From positions 1-33,754 of the forward strand of contig CAJUBM010000013.1 of NCBI GenBank assembly GCA_910584735.1: a stretch of 33,754 bases of DNA, given 5' to 3'. The notes under the pieces were generated by a model. It did not search any database. It was not told where the DNA came from and worked only from the letters and a program-made list of their open reading frames with translations. The position numbers were made by a program, and so were the translations under genes. Source of the stretch: an uncultured Muribaculaceae bacterium. Its GTDB lineage: Bacteria > Bacteroidota > Bacteroidia > Bacteroidales > Muribaculaceae. Numbering within the stretch: position 1 is the stretch's first letter; each line of letters opens with the position of its first letter. This document shows, one piece after another, positions 1-7,855 of the stretch.

Positions 1-71
1 CTCTTTATTTGATGATTTCTAAACTAACGCGATTTTATCGCACCAGTAGTAGTTCTTATATATAAATTTAA

Positions 72-79
72 TATCTTTG
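72..79 (+). promoter_or_regulatory. Candidate promoter (-7 box) for the FN3-repeat protein
   Basis: TATCTTTG matches the Bacteroidetes -7 consensus TAnnTTTG and leaves a leader of roughly 75-80 nt before the ATG at 163. No convincing -33 TTTG is visible. A small perfect stem (GCGAT/ATCGC, 29-41) lies just upstream and could be an operator, but nothing else supports that. Confidence 0.5.
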
Positions 80-162
80 TGAAAAATTTGGCTTTTGTAG
101 AATCCTATCTTAAAAATCCAACCTTAAGGGCATTTGAACTTTATCCCTAACCATAAAACAAC

Positions 163-2088
163 ATGAAAAAACTTATCAAGACTCTGTCGTTATGCGCCAT
201 GGCTTTGACGACATGCGTATTGTCGACTTCTGCAGCCAATGTTGATGAGGCTACAGGCACGTTCGACAACGGCACCTGGAAGTACTGGAACGAAAACCAG
301 AACGACAACAACGTATTTTTCCCCAACTGGCAGTTTCTATTCCCCGGGAATGATTCGCCGCACACCTACTCACCCAAACTGGAATGGACGATAGCCGGCG
401 ACAACGGCTATTCGGAGAGCCGTACAGAGAACCCTTCATGGGCAGCGGCGGATGTGATCAGCTTCTACGCTTCTTTAGGAGAACTACAGCCGGGCAATTA
501 CACCACAGTCAGCAAGATGACCTGGACCGAGGGTGGCCAGACAAAGGAAATCGTTGTACCTACCCAAAATTGGACTGTTTCGGGCATTTCTGAAAAATTC
601 AACGTTACCTTGACCATTGATAAGAACGGCGAGTTCACCCCTGAGGGTGCCACCGGCGGGAAGATGCCTTTCAAAATCACCGCTACGGGCGATGTTGATG
701 CCATTGACCACTTCGTGGTATGGGCTTCACGCGCAGGCGATGAGGAGATGGACCCCACCAACTTCGGCAAGGATGTACGCGAAGGGGAACTCATCCTTAC
801 GAAACTCCCCGCAAACGCAGACACGGATATATGGATTAAAGTCAAGGCCGTGAGCGCTTCCGGCAAAGAGACCCCCACCGTGCAGGCGGGCGGCTTCCAG
901 GTATCCACCAAGGATCCGTCGCTTCCCTCGGCAACCATCGAGGCCACAGAGCCTACCCCTACCGGTGGCACGACCGGTACACTTAGATATACCATCACAG
1001 CCACCAATGCCGATATGATTCAGAACTACGCTATCAAGGTGGTTACCAATGCGTTCGGCAACGGCGATGTTACAGTATGCGAGACCACTACCACCGAGAC
1101 CTCCGGCACTTTGCAGCTTACAGGCCTCAAACTCAACTCCAAGAATGAGCTTTGGGTGAAGATGACTGTCAATCTCACCGATGGGGGCACATTGGAAGAG
1201 GTTACTTATCCCGGTGCGGCACAAGGCTGGACGGGTCTTTCGATAACTACTTCCGAAAGCGGAATACAGCTTCCTGAAATTACAAAATTAGAGATTACCG
1301 CACCCACCGCTACAGGTCCCACCACCGGTACTTTGGCCTATGAAATCACCGCTACGAACGCCGAGAACATCAAGAACCTCCATATATGGGCGGTAACCAA
1401 TGTGTTCGGCAACGGCGATGTGACCGTATGCGACATAAACACCACCGACCTCACCGGTACTCTTAACCTTTCCGGCCTGAAACCGGGCGTTCAGAACGAC
1501 CTGTGGGTAAAGGTAGAGGCAACGACAATCGAAGACGGTACAATCGAGATGGTACAGTTCCCCGGTGCCGCACAGGGCTGGAGTGGTCTCTCGATTACCA
1601 CTCCCGGTGATGGTTCTGCAATCGTGACAGGCCTTAATATCACAGATGCCAAGGCCACGACTTCTACGACCGCAGAGATGAACTATGAGGTGCTCGGTTC
1701 CGGCTTCGATAAGGTTGCAAGCTATGCTATCCGTGTCGTAACCGATGGCGATGCCGAACTTTACAATGGTACTGCCACCGAGCCTACAGGGAAGATCGTA
1801 TTGGAGAATCTCACTCCCGGCACCACATATCCTCTGTGGGTCAAGGTTATAGCTACTAACACTGACGGTGTGGCTCTCGAAGAGGTGCAATATCCCGGTG
1901 CGGCACAGGGCTGGTACGGTCTTGAAATCACCACCCCTGACGCAGGCGACGCCATCGAGGCTATAGAGTCCGACAGCAATGCCGACGCTATTTATTACAC
2001 CCTTCAGGGTGTGCGCGTGGAAAATCCCACGACTGGTCTCTTCATCGTTGTAAAGGATGGCCGCGCCTCAAAGGTGTTCGTAAAATAA
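163..2088 (+). CDS. Secreted protein with four tandem FN3-like repeats
   Basis: I do not recognise a named family for this 641-residue protein. Residues 1-25 form a clear Sec signal peptide ending STSA-A. Residues about 26-140 are a unique N-terminal region rich in Trp, Asn and Tyr. Four beta-sandwich-like repeats of about 110 residues follow (about 142-250, 253-365, 370-482, 486-592). The last three share TGTLxY-ITATNA, VTNxFGNGDVTVC, LWVKV and the closing PGAAQGWxGLxITT. The first is much more diverged and keeps only the IWIKVKA-like strand and the spacing. The final 35 residues (YYTLQGVRV, PTTGLFIV, ending KVFVK) resemble the C-terminal beta segment seen on many exported Bacteroidales proteins, including type A type IX secretion signals. 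FN3-like folds usually serve adhesion or as spacers in carbohydrate-active proteins; neither role is shown here. It is monocistronic, with a terminator at 2130-2168. Confidence 0.8.
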   Translation: MKKLIKTLSLCAMALTTCVLSTSAANVDEATGTFDNGTWKYWNENQNDNNVFFPNWQFLFPGNDSPHTYSPKLEWTIAGDNGYSESRTENPSWAAADVISFYASLGELQPGNYTTVSKMTWTEGGQTKEIVVPTQNWTVSGISEKFNVTLTIDKNGEFTPEGATGGKMPFKITATGDVDAIDHFVVWASRAGDEEMDPTNFGKDVREGELILTKLPANADTDIWIKVKAVSASGKETPTVQAGGFQVSTKDPSLPSATIEATEPTPTGGTTGTLRYTITATNADMIQNYAIKVVTNAFGNGDVTVCETTTTETSGTLQLTGLKLNSKNELWVKMTVNLTDGGTLEEVTYPGAAQGWTGLSITTSESGIQLPEITKLEITAPTATGPTTGTLAYEITATNAENIKNLHIWAVTNVFGNGDVTVCDINTTDLTGTLNLSGLKPGVQNDLWVKVEATTIEDGTIEMVQFPGAAQGWSGLSITTPGDGSAIVTGLNITDAKATTSTTAEMNYEVLGSGFDKVASYAIRVVTDGDAELYNGTATEPTGKIVLENLTPGTTYPLWVKVIATNTDGVALEEVQYPGAAQGWYGLEITTPDAGDAIEAIESDSNADAIYYTLQGVRVENPTTGLFIVVKDGRASKVFVK

Positions 2089-2129
2089 GATAGCAAGGAC
2101 GGCCTTCTAAAGGCATTATAACTGCATGT

Positions 2130-2168
2130 GGCGGTGTGTCAGACTCTTTGGCACACCGCCTGATTTTT
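2130..2168 (+). terminator. Rho-independent terminator after the FN3-repeat gene
   Basis: A perfect 9-bp stem GGCGGTGTG (2130-2138) / CACACCGCC (2152-2160) is followed by TGATTTTT. It lies 41 nt after the stop codon. Confidence 0.85.
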
Positions 2169-2313
2169 CCCACATAGGATGTCGTATTCTACCACCCCTG
2201 AGTATTGCCATTACACGGCTTTTTCGCAGCCATCCTGTGGGGCTTTTGTCGCGATTTGGCGGCCGTTTCTGTTTTTACGTCGCCTAAAATTTTTAGGATT
2301 GCAATTAGTTTAT

Positions 2314-2321
2314 TAAATTTG
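2314..2321 (+). promoter_or_regulatory. Candidate -7 box for ybeY-mnmG
   Basis: TAAATTTG fits TAnnTTTG exactly and is 56 nt before the ybeY ATG. No good -33 element is visible 19-21 nt upstream, so confidence is moderate. Confidence 0.5.
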
Positions 2322-2377
2322 CAAGGTTTGTGGATATGCGTGGGTCTGAATGATGTTCTCAGGCATACTCCCGTGTC

Positions 2378-2845
2378 ATGGATATGGATAATAAATTTCA
2401 ATGGCTCACCCGTGGGGAGGTATCGCTCCCCGGGTTGGACTATCCGGCGGTAGAGCGGTGGGTAGAGGATGTTGTATCACGACATGGCCGTATCTGCGGC
2501 CCGTTGTCCTACATATTCTGCGACGACCCTACCATTATAGATGTAAACCGGCGCTTCCTCAGCCATGACTACTACACAGATATAATAACTTTCGATGATA
2601 CACGCGGTCGGCTCATACGTGGCGACATGTTCATATCGCTTGACACCGTGCGAACAAATGCCGAGACTCAGCATGTCGCATACGGCTCTGAGTTACTGCG
2701 TGTTATAATCCACGGCATACTCCATCTTTGTGGCATCAACGACAAAGGCCCTGGGGAGCGCGAGATAATGGAGGCGCATGAAAACGCCTCCCTTGCCATG
2801 TTGCCCCCGGCGCTGAGCGATGTCGCAGGGTGTGAGACTGTGTGA
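2378..2845 (+). CDS. ybeY: rRNA maturation endoribonuclease YbeY
   Basis: This is a 155-residue member of the YbeY/UPF0054 family, single-strand-specific metallo-endoribonucleases that act in 16S rRNA 3'-end maturation and ribosome quality control. The signature is HGILHLCGIND at residue 112 onward, giving the two zinc-ligand histidines H112 and H116. The usual third His of the HGxLHLxGYDH motif is absent here: the segment reads GIND, then KGPGEREIM. My recollection is that Bacteroidetes YbeY proteins often read GYKD at this place, so this is probably lineage-specific and not a broken site. The start could be the ATG at 2378 or the in-frame ATG two codons later; the difference is trivial. It lies 18 nt before mnmG and is probably co-transcribed with it. 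Confidence 0.88.
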   Translation: MDMDNKFQWLTRGEVSLPGLDYPAVERWVEDVVSRHGRICGPLSYIFCDDPTIIDVNRRFLSHDYYTDIITFDDTRGRLIRGDMFISLDTVRTNAETQHVAYGSELLRVIIHGILHLCGINDKGPGEREIMEAHENASLAMLPPALSDVAGCETV

Positions 2846-2863
2846 TGACGAGATAAGTGCATT

Positions 2864-4807
2864 ATGCTTTTAAACTACGATGTGATTGTGGTAGGTGCCG
2901 GCCATGCCGGTTGCGAGGCGGCCTCGGCGGCTGCCCGGCTTGGTGCAACCGTGTTGCTTATCACGATAGACCTCAACAAGATAGCCCAGATGAGCTGTAA
3001 TCCTGCCGTTGGCGGTATAGCAAAGGGGCAGATAGTCAGGGAGATAGATGCTCTTGGCGGACAGATGGGGGTTGTGACGGACCGCACGGCCATACAGTTC
3101 CGTATGCTCAACCGCTCTAAAGGGCCTGCCATGTGGAGTCCGCGCGCCCAGAGCGACCGTATGCGTTTCTCGCAGTTATGGCGCGAAATCCTTGAAAATA
3201 CCCCGGGGCTGTATATGTGGCAGGACACTGTCACAGAACTGCTTTTCTCCGCCGATAAAGTTGACGGACGTCCGAGTGTAGAGGGCGTCAGAACGGCTCT
3301 CGGAATGGAATTCCGCGCCCCAAGCGTGGTGCTTACCAACGGCACGTTTCTTAACGGCCTGATGCATATAGGGCGTGTGCAGATTCCCGGTGGGCGTTGT
3401 GCCGAACCGGCCTCAAAAGGAATCGCCGAACAGCTTGAGGCGTTAGGGTTCGCGGTAGACCGCATGAAGACCGGCACACCTGTGCGTATTGACGGACGAA
3501 GCGTGAAATGGGAGCTTACCGAAAGGCAGGAACTGGAAGAGGATTTCCATCATTTCTCATACCTCCCAGATGTAGGGCGTGAACTGCGCCAGCGTTGCTG
3601 TCATACGGTGTGGACCTCTGAGGCCACACATGCCGTTCTGCGGCGCGGTCTGCCTGACTCGCCGCTTTATAACGGTCAGATTCAGAGCATAGGCCCCCGT
3701 TATTGTCCATCCATAGAGACCAAGATTGTGACGTTTGCCGACAAGGAGGCCCACCAGCTCTTCCTTGAGCCGGAGGGGGAGGACACGCAGGAATACTATC
3801 TTAACGGATTCTCCTCGTCCCTCCCGATAGATATACAGATAGAGGCCCTTAAGACTATTCCGGCATTTTCCGATGTGCAGATTTACCGTCCGGGCTATGC
3901 GATAGAATATGACTTTTTCGACCCCACGCAGCTGCGCCACACGCTTGAGACCAAGTTGGTGGACGGTTTATTCTTCGCCGGGCAGATAAACGGTACTACT
4001 GGCTACGAGGAGGCCGCCGGACAGGGGCTTGTTGCCGGGGCAAATGCTGCGTTCTCGGTGTTGGATTCCGGCTCGGAACAACCACGGAGGCTGATTCTCG
4101 GCCGTGACCAGTCGTATATCGGTGTGTTGATTGACGACCTTGTCACAAAGGGTGTCGATGAGCCTTACCGTATGTTCACCTCCCGTGCCGAATATCGCAT
4201 CCTGCTACGCCAGGATGATGCCGACATGCGTCTGACCCCTTTGGGCTATTCCCTTGGCCTCGTGCCGGAAGAACGTTACTCGCTGATGCTCTCCAAGAGG
4301 GCGCAGCGCGATGCCTTGATGGAATTCGTGCGCGGAAGGTCCATAAAGGCCGCCGAGGCCAACGCGGCTCTCTCCGCGCTGAATCTGGAGCTTGGCCTTT
4401 CAGGGACTCCGGCAGAGCTTGCTCCTGTACAGGAGGGGTGCAAGCTGGTGCAGCTTGTGCTTCGTCCGCAACTCGGCATATTGTCGCTTGCGCGACATGT
4501 GCCGTCCCTTGCCGCCGCCGTGGATGGCCTGGAGGAGGGGCGCCGCCTGGAGATTGTGGAAGCCGCCGAGGTGTTGTTGAAATATGACGGCTATATACGG
4601 CGCGAGGCCCAACTTGCCGAGAAGTTGCAACGCCTTGAGGCTGTCCCGCTGGGCAACAGGTTCGACTATGCGTCGTTGTCTGCGCTTTCCACAGAGGCTC
4701 GCCAGAAATTGCAACGCATACGCCCCCGCACGGTAGGGCAGGCATCGCGGATTCCCGGTGTCTCTCCTGCGGATATTAATATCCTTTTGCTCCTTTCCGG
4801 GCGATAG
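2864..4807 (+). CDS. mnmG: tRNA uridine-34 5-carboxymethylaminomethyl enzyme MnmG (GidA)
   Basis: This is the FAD-dependent subunit of the MnmE-MnmG complex, which installs the cmnm5 group on wobble uridine 34 of several tRNAs in the cytoplasm. The protein has 647 residues, slightly longer than the roughly 630 of the E. coli enzyme. The N-terminal dinucleotide-binding motif GAGHAG sits at residues 11-16 (YDVIVVGAGHAGCEAA). The family signatures MSCNPAVGGIAKG and GTTGYEEAAGQGL (from about residue 377) are intact, and the C-terminal domain extends to the usual end. It follows ybeY by 18 nt and is followed by a parS-like palindrome and then apt. No frameshift or missing motif is seen. Confidence 0.97.
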   Translation: MLLNYDVIVVGAGHAGCEAASAAARLGATVLLITIDLNKIAQMSCNPAVGGIAKGQIVREIDALGGQMGVVTDRTAIQFRMLNRSKGPAMWSPRAQSDRMRFSQLWREILENTPGLYMWQDTVTELLFSADKVDGRPSVEGVRTALGMEFRAPSVVLTNGTFLNGLMHIGRVQIPGGRCAEPASKGIAEQLEALGFAVDRMKTGTPVRIDGRSVKWELTERQELEEDFHHFSYLPDVGRELRQRCCHTVWTSEATHAVLRRGLPDSPLYNGQIQSIGPRYCPSIETKIVTFADKEAHQLFLEPEGEDTQEYYLNGFSSSLPIDIQIEALKTIPAFSDVQIYRPGYAIEYDFFDPTQLRHTLETKLVDGLFFAGQINGTTGYEEAAGQGLVAGANAAFSVLDSGSEQPRRLILGRDQSYIGVLIDDLVTKGVDEPYRMFTSRAEYRILLRQDDADMRLTPLGYSLGLVPEERYSLMLSKRAQRDALMEFVRGRSIKAAEANAALSALNLELGLSGTPAELAPVQEGCKLVQLVLRPQLGILSLARHVPSLAAAVDGLEEGRRLEIVEAAEVLLKYDGYIRREAQLAEKLQRLEAVPLGNRFDYASLSALSTEARQKLQRIRPRTVGQASRIPGVSPADINILLLLSGR

Positions 4808-4819
4808 AAAATGATTGCT

Positions 4820-4835
4820 TGTTCCACGTGGAACG
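4820..4835. promoter_or_regulatory. parS: parS-like ParB-binding site
   Basis: TGTTCCACGTGGAACG contains a perfect 14-bp palindrome, GTTCCACGTGGAAC (4821-4834). It matches the widely conserved bacterial parS pattern TGTTNCACGTGAAACA, with the CACGTG core and both GTTNC/GNAAC shoulders kept. It lies in the 64-nt gap between mnmG and apt. Chromosomal parS sites typically cluster near the replication origin and load ParB; mnmG (gidA) is an origin-proximal gene in many bacteria. No parA or parB gene lies in the window, so the function is inferred from the motif alone. Confidence 0.75.
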
Positions 4836-4871
4836 CTGTTAACGATTTAGAAATCAATTCACTCTCAGATT

Positions 4872-5390
4872 ATGGAATATATTAAATCGAAAATCCGTGA
4901 CGTCTACGACTTCCCTGCCAAGGGGGTTATCTTCAAGGACCTTACTACTGTGTTCAAGGACGCCAAGGCGCTCCACCAGATAGGTGTGGAGCTTGCCGAC
5001 CTCTACCGCGACAAGGGGGTAACCAAGGTTGTCGGCATAGAGTCGCGCGGATTTATCGGCGGTTCTATAGCCGCGTTCGAACTCAATGCGGGTTTTGTGC
5101 CTGTACGTAAGCCCGGGAAACTTCCTGCCGACACCCTCAAGGCTTCCTACGACAAGGAGTACGGCAAAGACGTTATAGAGATTCATCGCGATGCCATCAC
5201 GGAGGACGATGTGGTGGTGATACACGACGATGTCCTGGCCACGGGCGGCACCATGACCGCAGCCTACAATCTTGTTAAGAGCATGAATCCAAAGAAAATC
5301 TATATCAACTTCATCATTGAGTTGTCGGCTCTCGGGGGTAGGAAGAACCTCCCGGCTGATGCTGATGTGACATCGCTCATAGTCTGCTGA
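4872..5390 (+). CDS. apt: Adenine phosphoribosyltransferase
   Basis: A 172-residue cytoplasmic purine-salvage enzyme that converts adenine and PRPP to AMP and pyrophosphate. The PRPP-binding loop is VVVIHDDVLATGGT at residues 114-127, with the two acidic residues D119 and D120. The N-terminal adenine-binding region (DFPAKGVIFKDLTT) and the ESRGFI motif are also typical of the family. Length is normal. It starts 64 nt after mnmG; that gap carries the parS-like palindrome and no terminator, so read-through from mnmG is possible. A strong terminator follows at 5430-5459. Confidence 0.96.
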   Translation: MEYIKSKIRDVYDFPAKGVIFKDLTTVFKDAKALHQIGVELADLYRDKGVTKVVGIESRGFIGGSIAAFELNAGFVPVRKPGKLPADTLKASYDKEYGKDVIEIHRDAITEDDVVVIHDDVLATGGTMTAAYNLVKSMNPKKIYINFIIELSALGGRKNLPADADVTSLIVC

Positions 5391-5429
5391 TGCTGTTGGC
5401 CGATAGGCTTTCGTGAGATAATCGGGCGG

Positions 5430-5459
5430 GCGGGACATTGTGTCCCGCTTGCCGTTTTT
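5430..5459 (+). terminator. Rho-independent terminator after apt
   Basis: Stem GCGGGACA (5430-5437) / TGTCCCGC (5441-5448) with a three-base loop, followed by TTGCCGTTTTT. Confidence 0.8.
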
Positions 5460-5513
5460 ATTGGGCTATATTGCCTAAATAGGCGTTGTTTTTTTGTCTT
5501 GGCCGTAATCTTA

Positions 5514-5546
5514 TTTGGCCGGGATGGTGTTATATGTGTAAATTTG
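5514..5546 (+). promoter_or_regulatory. Bacteroidetes promoter (TTTG-N21-TAAATTTG) upstream of the PCMD gene
   Basis: TTTG at 5514-5517 and TAAATTTG at 5539-5546 are 21 nt apart, in good agreement with the Bacteroidetes -33/-7 arrangement. Two further -7 boxes (TAATTTTG) lie downstream at 5587-5594 and 5645-5652, so transcription may start at more than one site. Confidence 0.6.
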
Positions 5547-5584
5547 CCGGAGAAACATTGAAATAATCAGACCCGTCAGTATTA

Positions 5585-5602
5585 AATAATTTTGAACAGT
5601 TA
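5585..5602 (+). repeat. 18-bp direct repeat carrying a -7 box, copy 1
   Basis: AATAATTTTGAACAGTTA, repeated exactly at 5643-5660. It contains the -7 consensus TAATTTTG (5587-5594). No -33 element stands at the expected spacing, so it may be a duplicated operator rather than a promoter. Confidence 0.7.
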
Positions 5603-5642
5603 CTTAAATATTGAAAGAGTCAGGCCGGTTGGTTAATAATGG

Positions 5643-5660
5643 AATAATTTTGAACAGTTA
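5643..5660 (+). repeat. 18-bp direct repeat carrying a -7 box, copy 2
   Basis: Identical to 5585-5602, offset by 58 bp. Its TAATTTTG box (5645-5652) is 37 nt before the ATG at 5690, making it the nearest candidate promoter for that gene. Confidence 0.7.
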
Positions 5661-5689
5661 TTTGTTCGTTTCAACTTAGAGATTTTAGG

Positions 5690-6694
5690 ATGATTGGATT
5701 TAATATGCTGCGATTTGATATGCCGCGTATCGCAGCCGTGGCGCTTCTATCGGGGGCACTTCTGGTGCCGGGTAGCATGGTTACGGCCCGCGCCGATACT
5801 TTCGAGCCTTTCAAATATGGGAATTTCGACCAGTGGGTTACCCGCAATTTCAAGGAGTCTGCCATAATCGGAGGGAATGAGAAGACGCTCTACGAGATAG
5901 GCCCGACGGCCACCATCAACGGGGCGAAGGCTTATGCGAACCGTGGAGGTTCCCCCTGGGCCACATCTAACGTGTATGCGCGTGTACACGGTGTGACAAA
6001 GGGTAGCAACGCCGTGTTTCCCGATGCCCGTGGCGCCGGGAAATGTGCGAAGCTTACCACGATGATGGAGCATTGCAAGGCTTTGGGGATAATAAATATC
6101 GATGTCCTCGTGGCAGGTTCCATATTCCTCGGGCGTCTTTTCGAGCCGGTGACATCTACTTCGAATCCGTATGCCAAGATGGAGATGGGCATACCGTTCA
6201 CCCGTCGTCCGAAGGCGTTGCGGTTCGACTACCGCCTGGAGATGCCGGCCAATGCCGACCGCATATATTCCTCCGGCTTCGGGAAGAAGAAAACCATTAA
6301 GGGCCACGATTCCGCCGAGGTGTACATAATATTGCAGCGCCGTTGGGAGGATGAGAATGGTAACCTTTATGCCAAAAGGGTAGGGACGGGGCGCGAACGC
6401 TTCTCCCGCACGACCAACGGCTGGGTCAACGGCCATACCATACCGGTGATGTACGGCGATATAACCGGTAAGCCGGGTTATAAATCCTACATGGGGCTTA
6501 TCCCGGAAGATAAATCTTATTATGCCCGCAATTCCAAAGGGAAGATGGTGCCGGTGAAGGAAGTCGGCTGGGATGACGCCGATGCCACCCCCACACATAT
6601 CCTCGTGATGGCTTCCGCCGGATCGGGAACGGCCTATATAGGTACCCTCGGCCTGACCTTGTGGGTGGACAATATGGGGCTCGTCTTTGCTTAG
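5690..6694 (+). CDS. Secreted PCMD-domain protein
   Basis: A 334-residue exported protein. Residues 1-35 form a signal peptide with cleavage probably after TARA; in-frame ATGs at 5690, 5705 and 5720 would all keep a usable hydrophobic core. The mature part fits the PCMD (putative carbohydrate metabolism, PF13201) pattern: a GGSPWATSN segment, GSNAVFPDARGAGKCAKLTT, a GxLFEP step followed by GIPFTRRPKALRFDYRLEMP, an AEVYIILQRRWED strand, and a C-terminal ASAGSGTAYIGTLGLTLWVDN block. In Bacteroidetes such proteins accompany polysaccharide or glycoprotein degradation and are predicted to have lectin-like folds, but no substrate can be named. It stands alone, with a promoter-rich 299-nt region upstream and no clear terminator downstream. 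Confidence 0.75.
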   Translation: MIGFNMLRFDMPRIAAVALLSGALLVPGSMVTARADTFEPFKYGNFDQWVTRNFKESAIIGGNEKTLYEIGPTATINGAKAYANRGGSPWATSNVYARVHGVTKGSNAVFPDARGAGKCAKLTTMMEHCKALGIINIDVLVAGSIFLGRLFEPVTSTSNPYAKMEMGIPFTRRPKALRFDYRLEMPANADRIYSSGFGKKKTIKGHDSAEVYIILQRRWEDENGNLYAKRVGTGRERFSRTTNGWVNGHTIPVMYGDITGKPGYKSYMGLIPEDKSYYARNSKGKMVPVKEVGWDDADATPTHILVMASAGSGTAYIGTLGLTLWVDNMGLVFA

Positions 6695-6823
6695 AGGCTG
6701 TCTGATAATTTCCTCAGGACGGCTATAAGTTGCTTTTGGTGGAAATTAGGCGAGCGCTCAGGCTCTTAAACGCTCTCTTGAACTTTTTGCGTGGCTTTTG
6801 GCGGGAAAGCTACGCAAATTTTG

Positions 6824-6831
6824 TAATTTTG
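6824..6831 (+). promoter_or_regulatory. -7 box that decides the acyltransferase start
   Basis: TAATTTTG fits TAnnTTTG exactly; a TTTG lies 23 nt upstream (6797-6800), slightly longer spacing than usual. Transcription would begin about 6836-6840. The ATG at 6836 would then be leaderless, and the ATG at 6860 would have a short A-rich leader. Confidence 0.55.
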
Positions 6832-6859
6832 CATTATGGAAGAAAATAAAGAAATCATC

Positions 6860-7792
6860 ATGTCACAGGAAAACATCGCGGACGAATACCCGTTCCAAAG
6901 CGAGGAATTCCGTGAGCTTTATAAGAAATACAAGGTCAGGCCCGATGTGCTGTCGGCCGACGACATCATGCGCCTGGTGCCGGCGCTTTCCAAGCATCCG
7001 CGCCTGGTGAACGCCCTTGTGAAGTTCTTCGCGCTTGACAAGGTGAACGCCCTGCATGCCCACAACTGCCACACCCCGGGGCCGGCTTTCGTGCGCGGAC
7101 TGCTCCATGACCTTGACATAACCGTGGAGGTGGAGAACGCGGCCGTGTACCGCTCGCTCCCGCAGGGCGCTTTCGTCACCGTGAGCAACCATCATTTCGG
7201 TGCTCTCGACGGGATAATCCTCATCGACCTCATCGCTTCGAAGCGTCCCGGATATAAGGTGATGGTAAACATGTTCCTGGACTATATCACAGCCATGCGG
7301 CCAAACTTCATCGCTGTCGATGCCCACGCTACAGACGACCCGAAGAAGAAAGCCGTATCCGTGCAGGGCATAAAGGAGGCTATAAGGCTCGTGCGCGAAG
7401 GGGAGCCGGTAGGGTTCTTCCCCGCCGGGGCGGTGGGGAAGGTGAACTGGCGAGGACGTCTGCAGGACCGTCAGTGGCAGCCCTCCATTATCCGGCTGGT
7501 GCAGCAGATGAAAGTGCCTGTGGTGCCTGTCTTCTTCCACGGCTCACAGTCGTGGTGGTTCAACTTCCTCGGAGTGGTGTGCTGGCAGGCGCGAACGCTG
7601 CGCCATCCGGCAGAGGTTTTTCGCAAGAAGCATCATACTTTCAAGGTTACCTTCGGCGCCCCCATCCCCGTGGAGGAGCAGCAGCGCCATATGGGTTCGC
7701 TTGACGAATTCGGCGCCTTCCTCCGCGAGAGAACATACTCTCTGCGCGACCGTCGCGACCCCTCTTGGGAAACCCTCAAGATTCTTCCTTGA
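6860..7792 (+). CDS. Lysophospholipid/glycerol-3-phosphate-type acyltransferase
   Basis: A member of the PlsC/LPLAT acyltransferase superfamily, which transfers fatty acyl chains to lysophospholipids or related acceptors at the inner membrane. The catalytic HX4D motif is present as HFGALD (H112-D117 when counted from 6860), and the second conserved block reads FFPAGAVGK (residues 186-194), the place of the usual FPEGTRS. No obvious transmembrane helix is seen. I chose the start at 6860 because the -7 box at 6824-6831 puts transcription start at or just after the alternative ATG at 6836. That alternative would add eight residues and make the message leaderless. The acceptor is not evident: it could be phosphatidic acid synthesis, or an amino-acid lipid O-acyltransferase of the kind known in Bacteroides. 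It is 63 nt upstream of the sigma-54 activator and probably heads that operon. Confidence 0.78.
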   Translation: MSQENIADEYPFQSEEFRELYKKYKVRPDVLSADDIMRLVPALSKHPRLVNALVKFFALDKVNALHAHNCHTPGPAFVRGLLHDLDITVEVENAAVYRSLPQGAFVTVSNHHFGALDGIILIDLIASKRPGYKVMVNMFLDYITAMRPNFIAVDAHATDDPKKKAVSVQGIKEAIRLVREGEPVGFFPAGAVGKVNWRGRLQDRQWQPSIIRLVQQMKVPVVPVFFHGSQSWWFNFLGVVCWQARTLRHPAEVFRKKHHTFKVTFGAPIPVEEQQRHMGSLDEFGAFLRERTYSLRDRRDPSWETLKILP

Positions 7793-7855
7793 TACGCTGT
7801 TAGATTGAATCCGTATTGAACAACGCCACTATCCATTTCCCAATCTACCATCCCT

